Positions 33,647-46,672 of a stretch of DNA of 64,000 bases are shown piece after piece. The position numbers were made by a program, and so were the translations under genes. The stretch's first letter is position 1. Every line of letters starts with the position of its first letter. The stretch is from Temnothorax longispinosus (Eukaryota; Arthropoda; Insecta; Hymenoptera; Formicidae). Where the stretch lies: NCBI RefSeq assembly GCF_030848805.1, contig NW_027270080.1, forward strand, positions 173,777-237,776. Reading direction: 5' to 3'. The notes beneath the pieces are model-generated. The model saw only the letters and a list, made by a program, of their open reading frames with translations, did not search any database and was not told where the DNA came from.

Positions 33647-34146
33647 NNNNNNNNNNNNNNNNNNNNNNNNNNNNNNNNNNNNNNNNNNNNNNNNNNNNNN
33701 NNNNNNNNNNNNNNNNNNNNNNNNNNNNNNNNNNNNNNNNNNNNNNNNNNNNNNNNNNNNNNNNNNNNNNNNNNNNNNNNNNNNNNNNNNNNNNNNNNNN
33801 NNNNNNNNNNNNNNNNNNNNNNNNNNNNNNNNNNNNNNNNNNNNNNNNNNNNNNNNNNNNNNNNNNNNNNNNNNNNNNNNNNNNNNNNNNNNNNNNNNNN
33901 NNNNNNNNNNNNNNNNNNNNNNNNNNNNNNNNNNNNNNNNNNNNNNNNNNNNNNNNNNNNNNNNNNNNNNNNNNNNNNNNNNNNNNNNNNNNNNNNNNNN
34001 NNNNNNNNNNNNNNNNNNNNNNNNNNNNNNNNNNNNNNNNNNNNNNNNNNNNNNNNNNNNNNNNNNNNNNNNNNNNNNNNNNNNNNNNNNNNNNNNNNNN
34101 NNNNNNNNNNNNNNNNNNNNNNNNNNNNNNNNNNNNNNNNNNNNNN
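33647..34146. other. Assembly gap (500 N)
   Basis: Exactly 500 N; a fixed-size scaffold gap of unknown true length. Confidence 0.99.
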
Positions 34147-34236
34147 ACAATCAATCAATCAATCAATCTCCCTCTCTCCCTCTCCCTCTCCCTCTCCCTT
34201 TCTCCCTCCCCCCCTCTCTCTCTCTCTCTCTCTCTC
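34147..34236. repeat. Microsatellites: (CAAT)n, (CTCCCT)n, (CT)n
   Basis: Simple repeats directly at the gap edge, a likely reason for the assembly break. Confidence 0.95.
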
Positions 34237-34923
34237 GTTCTCACTGCTAATTCTGTGTATATGATTATACTATGTGATAGATTATATAAATTGATATCTC
34301 GAAAACTATGCATCGTAGTTTATAACGTTTCTGATTTTCTGAAGTTTCGCCAATGATGTTTATGTTATGACTTTGACGGGTATGACTTTATGGTTGTTTA
34401 CATTACTTGAGAGCTGTTTTGGTTTGTTTCGCGTGGAAAATGTATGCGCGGAGGCAGCCAGTTAAAAATGTTAAAAAAGTTGCTAAAAACTTTGGAGTCG
34501 CAAAAAATCCTTTTGGTATATGTGTTTTTTATCTAAAAGGAACCTATTCACAAAGTTTCACCTAAATCTGAGCATGGACGTTTTCGGAAGTTTCGCTGAT
34601 AGAATAATGCAATAATGCTGATAGCGCGTTCCCTGAACGCAGGCTTTGTTACTTAAACTATTAAATTATTTAGTAAATTATTGTTAGTTTAATTACTTAA
34701 AATTATGTTAAATGTGCATTTATTCTTTTTGTTCACAAGCAGATTTAAAATTGCTTTTTTATAGAGTTTTTTGATATACATGACATTTCAGAATTTTCTT
34801 CTTTTCCCGTAGTCTGATTCTGGGTCGAATGAAATTGATGAACATTTTTTGAAATTCATGTTTATGAAAAATGTATCTTGACATTATTTTAAATGTATAT
34901 TGTATATAATTTATAAACCGAAC

Positions 34924-34924
<1 letters not shown>
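34237..34924. other. AT-rich intergenic sequence, no gene seen
   Basis: No open frame of note and no recognisable repeat. Confidence 0.5.

Positions 34925-34985
<61 letters not shown>
34925..34985. repeat. (CT)n microsatellite, tail of the SINE
   Basis: About 60 bp of CT. In the SINE orientation (minus) it is an (AG)n 3' tail. Confidence 0.9.
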
Positions 34986-34988
<3 letters not shown>

Positions 34989-35270
34989 ATAAAGAATTTT
35001 ACTTTATATACCCCAAGGGGCCTTAAAGGGCGTTTTGAAGGGACGTACCCAACCCTAACCTCCAAATTCATCCACTACCTTACTGTTTCCTTCTTTGGAC
35101 CAACGGTTTAACGTCTCTTCCGAAAGACGGAGCCCAGTTTTCTCCGCGTCTTGCACGGAGGGGCGCGGTTTTTTCGGAAAAAAACTTCCATGATTCATGG
35201 CTCTAGTGGACTCGAACCTGGTTCCTCAGATTACGAGTCTGGCGCTCTACCACTAGACCACACCGCCGCC
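34986..35270 (-). repeat. tRNA-derived SINE
   Basis: Minus strand begins with a tRNA-like head: A box TGGTCTAGTGG and B box GGTTCGAGTCC, with an anticodon-loop-like CTCGTAA that would read as tRNA-Thr(CGT). Acceptor and T stems do not pair well, so it is not a tRNA gene. A body of about 200 bp follows, containing GAGACGTTAAACCGTTGG, a motif style shared by several invertebrate SINE families, then the (AG)n tail. Pol III boxes imply it was transcribed from its own internal promoter. Confidence 0.75.
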
Positions 35271-35990
35271 CTCTCTCTTTTTCTTATATATAATTTATAT
35301 TAATATTATTAATATTTTTAAAATTTAAAAATAACATTTTTGTATATTTACTCTTTAACTGTTGCTATTACTTTTCATTTTACTATTATTTTTACTATTG
35401 CTTACTATTTACTAATTACTTTTTAACAAAAATAAACTGTTACGTTAATATATTTTTTATTAAGAAATAAAACTAAAATTAACAAATAAATAGTGTAACT
35501 TTTACATTTAAAAACAAACAATTTCGTAATTTTCTAGTGCATGAGATTACGGAATATATTTCAATTGTATCGACTTAACTGGCCAATTCAGTACAAAATT
35601 ACGACGTTTCAGCCCTTGGTTTGGGCCCTTTTCAAGAGTAAACTATAACTTGACATAACACAAAAATAAAAAAAGTCAATCTAACCATATGTAATGGAAG
35701 TAACAAAAAAATAAATAGTACCTAAATCATCCGTAAGAATCGTCGTTGAAATCACAAGACATCCGTAAATGTATGAAATTATTCCAGAAAGATTATAAAA
35801 GCTAAAAAGTAATACGTGTTAATAGTGATTAGATGTAATGACAAAATCAAGATAAAAATAAAAAATTATTACATGTTTTGTGTGTCCAAGAAGATGTACT
35901 TATAGAAGATTTACTTATAAAAATAGCCGAGTGTGACATATTGTTCGTACGGAAGCGATCGACCTGTGAGTAACGCACTTTTAGAACTAA
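35271..35990. other. AT-rich intergenic sequence, no gene seen
   Basis: No gene recognised. One GC-richer block at 35580-35640 (ACGACGTTTCAGCCCTTGG) stands out as a possible dispersed repeat. Confidence 0.5.
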
Positions 35991-36414
35991 AAGAGCAAAA
36001 ATAAAATTTTAAGACTAATATAAGGGATTACATTTTTGAAATATTTGACAGTATGCTAATCTGCATCTATAATATTATCAATTACTTTTTATTTAAAAAA
36101 AAATTCGAAGATGTAGGTTAGAGTTTGAGGAGAAAGAATATCAAAGGTGCTCCTAATTAATGAGTGAGTTTGGGGAGAGGGGAGGGGTTCTAGTTATATA
36201 AAACCCGACTGTTTGTCTGTCCGTCTGTCCGTCCGTCTGTCCGCGAACTACTCATTCGTTAGTGGACCGAATTTTTACCAAAAGTATATGAAACAAGGGT
36301 AGAATTTCCCGGGAAATGCCATGATGTGTATAGTTTTTCGTTACCGATTTTCTGGAAACCGGTTTTTCTAATTTTTTCAAATTTTCGGGAAATAATTGAC
36401 CGAATCTCAAAGAA

Positions 36415-36439
36415 TCATACTATTATATAAGTACCGGAC

Positions 36440-36475
<36 letters not shown>

Positions 36476-38476
36476 GACCGCGAACTACTCATTCGTTAGT
36501 GGACCAAATTTTTATCAAGGGTACATGAAATAGGGGTAGAATTTCCCGGAGAGTGCCATAAAGTGTATAGTTTTTTGCTACCGATTTTCTGAAAACCGAT
36601 TTTTTTAATTTTTCTAATTTTTCGGGAAATAATCGACCAAATTTAAAAGAATTATATATGAAACAGAGGTAGAATTTTCCGGGGAGTGCTATAAAGTGTA
36701 TAATTTTTCGTTACCAATCTTTTTGGAAACCGGTTACAAAATTTTTCCAATTTTTCGGAAATTAATTGACCGAATCTTAAAAAAAAAATGAAGTAGGGGT
36801 AGAATTTCCCGGGGATTGCCATAAAGTGTATAATTTTTTGTTATCAATCTTTGGGGAAATCGGTATCAGAAAATTTTCCAATTTTTCGGAAATTAATTGA
36901 CCGAATCTCAAACAATTGTATATGAAGTAGAGGTAGAATTTTCTGGGGAGTGCTATAAAGTGTATTATTTTTTGTTACCGATTTTTTTGAAAACCGGTTA
37001 CAAAATTTTTCCAATTTCTCGGGAAATAATTAAATCTTAAAGAATTACATATGAAATAAAGTTAGAATTTCCCCGGGATTGCTATAAAGTGTACAATTTT
37101 TTGTTACCAATTTTTTTGGGACCGGTTACAAATTTTTTCCAATTTTTTGAGAATTAATTGACCAAATTTTAAAAAATTGTATATGAAATAAGAGTCGTGT
37201 TAAAATTTTTTTAATTTTTGGAGGATAAGTTTAATTTTTTATTAATGGATAATTTTTTATTAATGAATTAATTTTCTTGAAACCGGTTACAAAGTTTTTC
37301 CAATTTTTCTAAAGAGGTTTCCGATTTTTGTTTAAAAAAATGTACGTGATTGTTCTAATTTCCTCAAATTTTGAGATATTAGCTGAATTTTTTTAGAGAT
37401 AATTTTTCGTTACTTTTTTAAAAACAATGCCTAAATTTTTCTAATTTTTCGGGGATGGCAAAGACGTGTTTAATAATTTTATATAATCAATAATTTTTTA
37501 TAATCGATTTTTTGGAAACCGGTTTCAAAATTTTCTAATTTTTTGAGGATGGCTACGATGAGTTTATAGAAAAATTGCTAATAATAAAGGGGTTTCCGAT
37601 TTCTGCTCCAATTTCCGTAAATTTTGAGATATTAAACTGAATTTTTTTATGGATAATTTTTATAGATAATTTTTTGTTACCGATTTTTGTGGAAACCGGT
37701 TACAAAATTTTTCAAATTTCTCGGGAGTTAATTTATCGAATTTTAAAGAATTGTATATGAAATGAAGGTAGAATTTCCTGGGGTTTGCTATAAAGTGTAT
37801 AATTTTTTGTTACCGATCTTTTTTGGGAAACCGGTTACGAAATTTTTTCAATTTTTCGAGAGTGAATTGACCGAATCTTAAAGAATTACATATGAAATAG
37901 AGGTAAAATTTCCCGGGGATTGCTATAAAGTGTATAATTTTTCGTTACCGATTTTTTTGGGAACCGGTTACAAAATTTTTCCAATTTTTTGGGAATTAAT
38001 TGACCAAATCTTAAAGAATTATATATGAAATAGGAGTCGTGTCAAAATTTTTTTAATTTTTGGAGGATAAGTTTAATTTTTTATTAATGGATAATTTTTC
38101 ATTAAGAATTGGTTTTCTTGAAACCGGTGCCAAAAATTTTCTAATTTTTTGATGATTTTGAAAAGAGAAAATAAAATGGAAGAAAATAAAAGAAAGTTAA
38201 TAATGGCGGGTCAACGGAGGGTGAAAACGCGCGAGGCGCGAGCAAAAATAAAATTTAAAGACTTTAATATAAAGGATTACATTTTTGAAATATTTGACAA
38301 TATGCTAATCTGCATCTATAATATTATCTTTTATTTTTTATTTTTTAAAAAAGAATTCAAAGATGTAGGTTAGAGTTTGAGAAGAAAGAATATCAAAGGT
38401 GCTCCTAATTAATGAGCGAGTTTGGGGAGAGGGGAATAGATTTTGAACCCGCGCAAAGCGCGGGCGAAAATTCTAG
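36415..38476 (+). mobile_element. Best-bounded non-autonomous Helitron candidate
   Basis: Begins TCATACTATTATATAAG after an A, and ends with hairpin CCGCGC-AAA-GCGCGG, then GCGAAAATT, then CTAG, followed by T. The 3' 230 bp (38240-38476) match 35990-36193, where a second copy lacks the hairpin. The 74-codon frame at 38149-38373 falls in this repeated 3' block and is probably not a gene. Confidence 0.55.
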
Positions 38477-39780
38477 TTATAGATAAAATAGGGGTAGAAT
38501 TTTCCGGGAAATGCTATAAAGTGTATAATTTTTCGTTACCGATTTTTTTGGAAGCCGATATTAGAAATTTTTCCAATTTTTCGGGAAATAATTAATTGAA
38601 TCTTAAAGAATTATACATGAAGTAGGGGTAGAATTTCCCGGAGAGTGCTATAAAGTGTACCATTTTTTGTTACCGATCTTTTTGGAAACCGGTTCCAAAT
38701 GACCGAATCTCAAAGAATTGTACATAAAGTAGGGATTGAATTTCCCGGGAAGTGCTATAAAGTATATAATTTTTTGTTACCGATTTTTTTGGAAACTGGT
38801 ATCAGAAAATTGACGAATTTTTCGGGAAATAATTGATCGAATTTTAAAGAATTGTATATAAAACAGGGGTAGAATTTCCCGGGGAGTGCTATAAATTGTA
38901 TAGTTTTTCGTTACCGATTTTTTTGGGAACCGATATCTTTTTGGAAATCGGTTACGAAATTTTTCAGAGAGAGAGAGAGAGAGACTATATGCGTGTCTTA
39001 TTACAAATGTCCGCCGGGGTGAAGCCCGGGTAACCAGCTAGTCTATATTCTATATCTATATATAAGTACCGTCGTCTGTATGTCTATCTGTCTGTCTGTC
39101 TGACCGCGAACTACTCATTCGTTAGTGGACCGAATTTTTATCAAGGGTACATGAAATAGGGGTAGAATTTCCCGGGGAGTGTCATAAAGTGTATAGTTTT
39201 GTGTTACCGATTTTCTGGAAACCGATTTTTATAATTTTTATAATTTTTCGGGAAATAATCGACTAAATTTCAAAGTATTGCATATGAAATAGGGGTAGAA
39301 TTTTCCGGGGAGTACCATAAAGTGTATAGTTTATTGTTACCAATTTTCTGGAAACCGATTTTTTTATTTTTTTTAACTTTTCGGGAAATAATCGACCAAA
39401 TCTCAAAGAATTATATATGAAACAAGGGTAGAATTTTCCGGGGAGTGCTATAAAGTGTATAATTTTTTGTTACCAATTTTTTTGGAAACTGGTACCAAAA
39501 TGTTCGATTTTCTGGAAACAGGTTTTTCTAATTTTTCCAATTTTTCGGAAATTAATTGACCGAATCTCAAAGAATTGTATATGAAGTAGTAGAATTTTTT
39601 TTCTGAGGAGTGCTATAAAGTGTATTATTTTTCGTTACCGATTTTTTTGAAAACCGGTTCAAACATTTTTTTAATTTTTTGAGAAAAAATTGACCAAATC
39701 TGAAAGAATTACATGAAATAGGGGTAGAAAAAACTAAAGAATGTAGTATCGATATTTAACGATATTAATATTTTGATTGC

Positions 39781-40288
39781 TGTTGAGAATCTAACGCTCG
39801 AAAAGTGAAAGCGAGCGTTGGGAATATTCGAGAACACTCGATTTGCTCCAAAACGCGTTTATTTGCCTTCCCCCCGGTTTTTTTGGTGTTTTCGCTCGCG
39901 CCCGGACCACAGGTGTACATCGCGTGATCGCTCGTACTGCGACCAATAGTCTGGTCGCTCGACGATTTGGAGCCAATCAGCGTTTCTCACGTCTCGAAAT
40001 TCCTCGCGGAAAAGTTCGGAGCTCCGGCCGCGATTGTTTCGCTTGCTCCGGCCAGGAGCTCAGTGAGCCATCCCAATTCGTACGCGACACTTGTCGATAT
40101 CGAAAACGGAGTCGAATCGTAGCGAATACGAAGCGGTGTGATAGCGAGTGCGATATTACCACGCGAATACTCTGACATTGTAACCAGCTTTGAATAAAGT
40201 GACTCTTGTCTCGTTTTACACGAGCTCCTGACTATTTTTTGTGCTCTCCTCGGCGCGGCGCGCGAAAACATCGAGCGGTCCACTAACA
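39781..40288 (+). repeat. Solo LTR of an unidentified retrotransposon
   Basis: 508 bp, TGTTGAG start and CTAACA end, with the perfect 5-bp duplication ATTGC (39776-39780 and 40289-40293). AATAAA at 40191-40197 is followed by TGACTCTTGTC. GC-rich in contrast to its AT-rich surroundings. The flanks are Helitron repeat sequence and a second copy of the same flanking block (40686-40760) shows the uninterrupted site, ending TTTTGATTGCAGAG. Orientation follows the polyadenylation signal. Confidence 0.88.
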
Positions 40289-42401
40289 ATTGCAGAGATT
40301 ACAAAAATTGTAATTATAAATATTAAATAATTAATTGAGTTTTATTTAATCTTGCAAAACGTATAGTTCGTGGGTGTAAAAAAAAATTTACTTTCAATAA
40401 TATTTATATTTTTTACATAAATATATATCTAAATAATTATAAATATAAATTAATATAATTAATAGTAAAAAATGTAATAAAATTAATTATAAATAAATTT
40501 TTTTAATAAAAATAAGTATAAATTTAACAAATTAATTGACCAAATCTCAAAGAATTGTATATAAAGTAGAGGTAGAATTTTCTGGGGAGTGCTATAAAGT
40601 GTATTATTTTTCGTTACTGATCTTTTTGAAAACCGGTCTAGAAATTTTTCCAATTTTTCGGGAAATAATTGACCGAATCTGAAAGAATTACATGAAATAG
40701 AGGTAGAAAAAACTAAAGAATGTAGTATCGATATTTAACGATATTAATATTTTGATTGCAGAGATTACGGTTTCCAAAAAATCGGTTAAGAAAAATTATA
40801 CACATCACTGCCATTCCCGAAAAATTTGAAAAATTTTGAAACAGGTTCCACCGGTACATCTGCGCAACGCGCGGGCAAAATAATATATATCTCTATCATA
40901 CTATAATATAAAATCCGACTGTTTGTCTGTCTGTCCGCGAACTACTCATTCGTTAATGGACTGTATCTCAAAGAATTGTATATAATGTAGGGGTAGAATT
41001 TTCCGGGAATTGCCATGATGTGGTTAATTTTTCGTTACCGATGTTTTGGGAAACCGGTTCAAAAAAAAATTAAATTTTTCATTAATGTATTGATTTTCTT
41101 AAAACTGGTGTTAAAAATTATCTAATTCTTCTGTCCGCGAAATATGTATTCACATTTATTTATTGATAATTTTTATGAGTAATTTTTCGTTAATGTGTTG
41201 ATTTTCTTAAAACTGGTGCTAAAAATTTAATTTTTTATTAATGTATTGATTTTCTTAAAACTGGTGCCAAAAACATACTTATCATATTATTTTATCATAC
41301 TATTATATAAAACCCGACTGTTTGTCTGTCCGTCTGTCCGCGAACTACTCATTCGTTAGTGGACCGAATTTTTATCAAGGATACATGAAATAGGGGTAGA
41401 ATTTCCCGGGGAGTGCCATAAAGTGTATAGTTTTTTGCTACCGATTTTCTGGAAACCGATTTTTTTAATTTTTTTAATTTTTTGGGAAATAATCGACCGA
41501 ATCTCGAAGAATTACGTATGAAACAGGGGTGGAATTTTCCGGAGAGTGCTATAAAGTGTATAATTTTTTGTTACCGATCTTTTTGGAAGCCGGTATTAGA
41601 AATTTTTCCAATTTTTCGGAAATTAATTGGACCGAATTTTTACCAAAAATATATGAAACAGGGTTAGAATTTCCCGGGAAGTGCCATGATGTGTATAGTT
41701 TTTTGTTACCGATTTTCTGGAAACCGGTTTTTCTAATTTTTTCAAATTTTTCGGAAAATAACTGACCGAATCTCAAAGAATTACATATGAAACAGAGGTA
41801 GAATTTTCCGGGGAGTGCTATAAAGTGTATAATTTTTTATTACCGATCTTTTTGGAAGCCGGTATTAGAAATTTTTCCAATTTTTTGGAAATTAATTGAC
41901 CGAATCGCAAAGAATTGTATATGAAGTAAGGGTAGAATATTTATGAGGAGCGCCATGATGTGTACAGTTTTTGTTACCGATCTTTTTGGAAACCGGTTTT
42001 TTTAATTTTTCCAATTTTTCAGGAAATAATTGATTAAATTTCAAAGAATTATACATGAAGTAAGGGTAAAATTTCCTGAGGAGTGCTATAAAGTGTACTA
42101 TTTTTGTTACCGATTTTTTTGGAAACCGGTTTCAAATGACTGAATGTCAAAGAATTGTACATAAAATAGGGGTTGAATTTCCCGGGGAGTGCTATAAAGT
42201 ATATAATTTTTTGTTACCGATTTTTTTGGAAACTGGTATCAGAAGTTTGACAAATTTTTCGGGAAATAATTGATCAAATTTTAAAGAATTGTATATAAAA
42301 CAGGGGTAGAATTTCCCGGGGAGTGCTATAAACTGTATAGTTTTTCGTTACCGATCTTTTTGAGAACCGGTATCTTTTTGGAAATTGGTTACGAAATTTT
42401 C

Positions 42402-42417
42402 CAGAGAGAGAGGAAGA

Positions 42418-42495
<78 letters not shown>

Positions 42496-42590
42496 GAGAG
42501 AGAAAGAGAGAGAGAGAGAGGGAGAGAGTGGGAGAGAGGGAGAAAGAAAGAGAGAGAGAGAGGGAGAGAGAGAGAGAGAAGGAGAGAGAG
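42402..42590. repeat. (GA)n microsatellite
   Basis: About 190 bp of GA with GGAA interruptions; a shorter GA run occupies the same place in the related unit at 38965-38985, so it is part of the Helitron-like 3' region and expanded here. Confidence 0.95.
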
Positions 42591-43069
42591 ACTATTTGCG
42601 TGTCTTACATATGTTACTTATTACATATGTCCTCCGGGGCGAAGCCCTACTCGTTCGTTAATGGACCGAATTTTAAAGAATTATATATGTAGGGGTAGAA
42701 CTTTCCGGAAATTGCCATAAAGTATATAATTTTTCATTACCGATTTTTTGGAAACCGGTTCCGAAATTTTTCCAATTTTTCGGGAAATAATTGACCGAAT
42801 CTTAAAGAATTATATATAAAATAGGATTAGAAAGAACTAAAGAGTGTAATAGAATTAAAACAATTGCTAATAGTAAAGGGGTTTCCGATTTCTGTTTAAA
42901 AAAAATGTACGTTATCGCTCCAATTTCCGCAAACTTTAAGATATCAAGCTAAATTTTTTTTGTGGATAATTTTTTGTTGCCGATTTTTTAGAAACCGGTT
43001 TGGAAATTATTCAATTTCGAGAAATTTCGAGAAATAATAAGTATTAATTGACCGATTTTCTTGAAACCA

Positions 43070-45560
43070 GTGCCAAAATTTTATATCGGGACTAAAAAAA
43101 ATTAAGAACATTTATCAATTTTTTTTATCAATGTTTCTGTCATCTGAAACCTTTTCCGAATTTTCCACAAATGTGTCTCAATGATATCTACAACATATTA
43201 AAATTTCTTCAAAATCGGTTAAGTCGATCACAAGATATGAATTATTTTCGAAATTTTTATTTTTATTTTTTACAGCAAAACAGTTCAATATTAAGGGCTA
43301 ATATTTGACTAAATTGTAAGTGACACTGATAGCAATCAAAGAAAAAAAAAAGCATGATCCGTGTGGGGGCACATTGACCCTTCTTATCTGGTTACGGCCT
43401 TTATTATACGTATCACATTTTTTTCTTTAAATTTATAAAACTTTTATCTGAAGCATTTTGTAGTATAAAATGAAATGAAATAATTGGGTTATATATTGAA
43501 ACAATTTATCCTGTTTATGTATATGTATCTCATACTTCTACATGTACATATGCAATCATCCCTTCAACACATCCGATGTATATTAGTACATACATACTTC
43601 ATAAACGCAGTTGCTACTTTATCGATCCGACGAGTAATATCCAACTTTTACGTCAATAATGTCATGAGCTATATCTGTAATCGCAATCAAGTTATTTATA
43701 TCTAATGTTAATTATATTGGCAAACACAATTTTCGTTGCATTTAATATTCTTTTTGTATACCTTCTTGTATTCTTCTGTACATTTGTATATTTTTTTATA
43801 TTTAATTTGGAAATATAATCAAATTTTCTCTCATATTGTATAAATCTTTAATTTTATGCTACAACGCATTTACATAATAATAAAATATGATAATAATATA
43901 TATAATAATAAAATTGAAAAATGTTCATAAAATAATTATTTATAAACATATTTGTATTTTAGAAAGACTTAACTTCCTTCTAAGAAAAAAAATATTATCT
44001 AAACGAAATGTACTAATAATTAATTGTAGTCATGTTTTCTAACTGATTACATATTAATAAGATTAACGTGTAACATTATAAAATTATAATTAACTGTGCC
44101 ATTTTTTGTATGAAAACTAAGAATATATTTGGAAGTACTTTTACATTGAGAATCTAATACTGTGCTTGCGATGAAAGATAAAAAATAATTTTATCTATTT
44201 ATTACGTACCTTTCTATGGATTGGAGAACGTGCGTATGACAACTGAAAGAAGCTTTGCCGTTGTCGCCACTAGGAGAGCTACTTGTGTAAAGAAAACCTT
44301 TGTGTAAACATTGTAACTTCGATTATTTCTGTCTCTCTAGCATAAGCTGATCAAGCGACACGATAAATGTCCACAACTATACGGGTGGTAAAATATCAAG
44401 AACTGCTTTATCCTTTGCTCGGCATCATCACAATATAAGGTAATTAACAAATAAAAATTGCACAAATTTAAATCTAATGCACCTGCGACTGAATCTGATA
44501 TAATTGTACGATGCAATTTTTTATCAATAAAAATTTGATTGCATATAGTACAGACATTAAAAATTTGTATTTAAAGTTAATGCCAAATTTGGCGCGCGCA
44601 CACACCCACACACACACACACACACACACACAAATGTGCGCGCGCAAACGCACATGCAATTATATAACATACATTTTTTGAAAACAATTATGTGTTTTCT
44701 TTACATCAATTACTTTATCCCATTATTCTATGAAAGTACACTAAACAAAAAAGGAGCTATATTCAAGTAATAATTAGGGGAGACCGGCGAAGTCGTCACT
44801 ATTTCTTCGGTGCCGATTTTTAATAACAAAACAAATCATTTTAGCAAAATTGTTGTAAAGAGTAAACCCTTGGCTACAAAATTTATAAGAACATTTTTGG
44901 TTTACGTCGCTTTGTTCAACTGGTATAGAGTGAAAACGAGGTGCAAAAATTGAAATGTCAAAATTGCATCAAATTTTTTAAATGAAAATTCATAATTCCG
45001 ATTATGAAAAATGATAGGATACATTTTATTAATTATTTTTTAATAGAAAAATGGAAACATTAATTAAAAACACGAAACATGGCGGAAAATAATTACAAGA
45101 AAAGCGCACACACTTATGTGCCCTACGTTCGCACGAAATGCACTGTTTCTCGTCAACTCTATTCTGTCATCTCTGAGCACAGGCAGCACATATTATCCAA
45201 GTCCTCGCCGACCACTGCTGCTTCTTTGACTCTGATTTTTGTCCGAAGCCTCCATGATATCCCAGATAGCACAAGACGTCCTCAGGATCGTTCTGAATAT
45301 GTCCAGGATGTCCTCAGGATCGTCCTCAATATGTCCAGGATGTCCTGGGATATTTTCAAGATATTTAGTTGTTTTTCAGCTAGCCAATAACATCTTCGGA
45401 AAATCCGAAGGACTTCCAGGACAACATGTATTGTTGTAAATATTTTATATAAATATTTTATTTGACTTCATTAATTGTTGTGAAATACTTAAAGTAATTT
45501 TAGAATGTTAAGTATCGTAATAAATTTATAAATTTTTCATAAATGTCCACTAGACTTAAA
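43070..45560. other. AT-rich intergenic sequence, no gene seen
   Basis: No gene recognised on either strand. Small CA microsatellite at 44599-44632. At 45270-45345 a 33-bp unit (GTCCTCAGGATCGTYCT...) occurs twice in tandem, and related AGGATGTCC words recur at 45580-45640 and 46685-46715. Confidence 0.55.
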
Positions 45561-45777
45561 TAGCATAAAAAATCCTAAAATCATCCTACGCATGTCCAGA
45601 ATATCTTGAGGAGTATCGCAGGATATCCTAAGTACATCCTATAAAGACTATAAAAGAAAGACCATTATACGAGCCATAATTCGACCACCGAGGCATGTGG
45701 TAATATTCTTCGCAATAACCGGTTAATAAATAGTTGTAAACACTAAGACGCATTGTAAGGTCAGCGTATATTAACAA

Positions 45778-46672
45778 TAAGAAACTTATTTTTCGCTCGT
45801 TTAAAGCAAGGCTATAAAGAGAAAGACCATATTATACGAGTATTAATAGATGTTACGGAAAATTCATATCTAATTTTTATATATATTATTGTAACACATA
45901 TATATTCCAACTATTCACTGTGCTCCGATCACAGCCGGACTTAATACACAGTTATCATTAAAACGTTAAAAAAACCTTCGGTAATTGTTTAGATGGGGGG
46001 ACCACCTTGGATGACCTTGATATTTAGTATGTTGTCAAGTCACCCTCCTGAGTGACCTTCAGAAGGTTTTAGCCCGCGCTCGTTATTCGTTAAAAAGTTA
46101 TTAACAAAAAATGTTTCGAAAATATAGCAGTTATTTTGAGTACTGAGAAGCATAAACGACTAATATTACGTTTTTCTTTAAAGCAGAGAATACTTTATTT
46201 CGCGAGAAAGTCGCTGCTTTACCAAACACAACATTTAAAGTAGTAAATTGTTGATAAATTGAAGTCTTTTTGTTAAAGCAGAGAATACTTACATGGGTTA
46301 GATGACGCGCTTTAAAACAGTTGAATACTTTTAAAGCGCGTCATCTAACCCATGTGGCATCTCGCATATTAACTTCCACGCATGAAAAGTTCCCGCATAC
46401 ATTTTCCACGCGAACCGAGGTTCACGCACCCTTTTTAACGAATAACGAGCGCGGACTAAAACCTCTGAAGGTCACTCAGGAGAGTGACCTTGACAACATA
46501 CTAAATATCAAGGTCATCCAAGGTGGTCCCCCCCATCTAAACAATTACCAAACCTTCCATACCCCCACAATTAAATCGACACGATTTAATTATAATTATA
46601 ATAACATCTATTAATGCTCGTATAATGGTCTTTCTCTTTATAGCCTTGCTTCAAACGAGCGAAAAATAAGTT
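45778..46672. mobile_element. Foldback (MITE-like) element with nested inverted repeats
   Basis: Outer arms 45778-45855 and 46603-46672 (CTTATTTTTCGCTCGTTT and its complement, then AAAGAGAAAGACCAT). Second arms 45977-46100 and 46435-46556 (AATTGTTTAGATGGGGGG, ACCTTGATATTTAGTATG). A perfect hairpin lies in the centre. The sequence AGTGACCTT is shared by both middle arms. No ORF and no clear target duplication. The left outer arm has extra sequence (45856-45965). Confidence 0.7.
46291..46355. repeat. Perfect 27-bp hairpin
   Basis: Arms 46291-46317 and 46329-46355 are exact reverse complements (ACATGGGTTAGATGACGCGC start), loop 11 bp. Core of the foldback element. Confidence 0.95.

Larger units (their letters stand above)
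35990..43070 (+). mobile_element. Helitron-like repeat field with internal degenerate minisatellite
   Basis: Dozens of degenerate units of roughly 110-120 bp sharing GGGGTAGAATTTCCCGGGG, TGCTATAAAGTGTATAAT, TTACCGATTTTTTTGGAAAC and GACCGAATCTCAAAGAAT. They are organised into several elements: starts of the type TCATACTATTATATAA plus CCGACTGTTTGTCTGTC (36415, 40896, 41295), and ends with a GC-rich hairpin about 10 nt before CTAG followed by T (38453-38476, 39012-39041). This is the structural signature of Helitrons (5' TC, 3' hairpin, CTRR, A/T insertion). No Rep/helicase is present, so these are non-autonomous. Confidence 0.6.

Noticed and set aside
33442..34356. Open frames across the N gap
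   Set aside because: They consist mostly of unknown bases.
35190..35270. tRNA-Thr gene
   Set aside because: Promoter boxes and anticodon-like loop are present, but acceptor and T stems pair poorly and a SINE body follows.
38149..38373. 74-residue protein with a hydrophobic C-terminus
   Set aside because: It lies in the repeated 3' block of Helitron-like elements, and the second copy at 35990-36120 does not keep the frame.
42360..42720. Arg-Glu repeat proteins
   Set aside because: Translation of the GA microsatellite.
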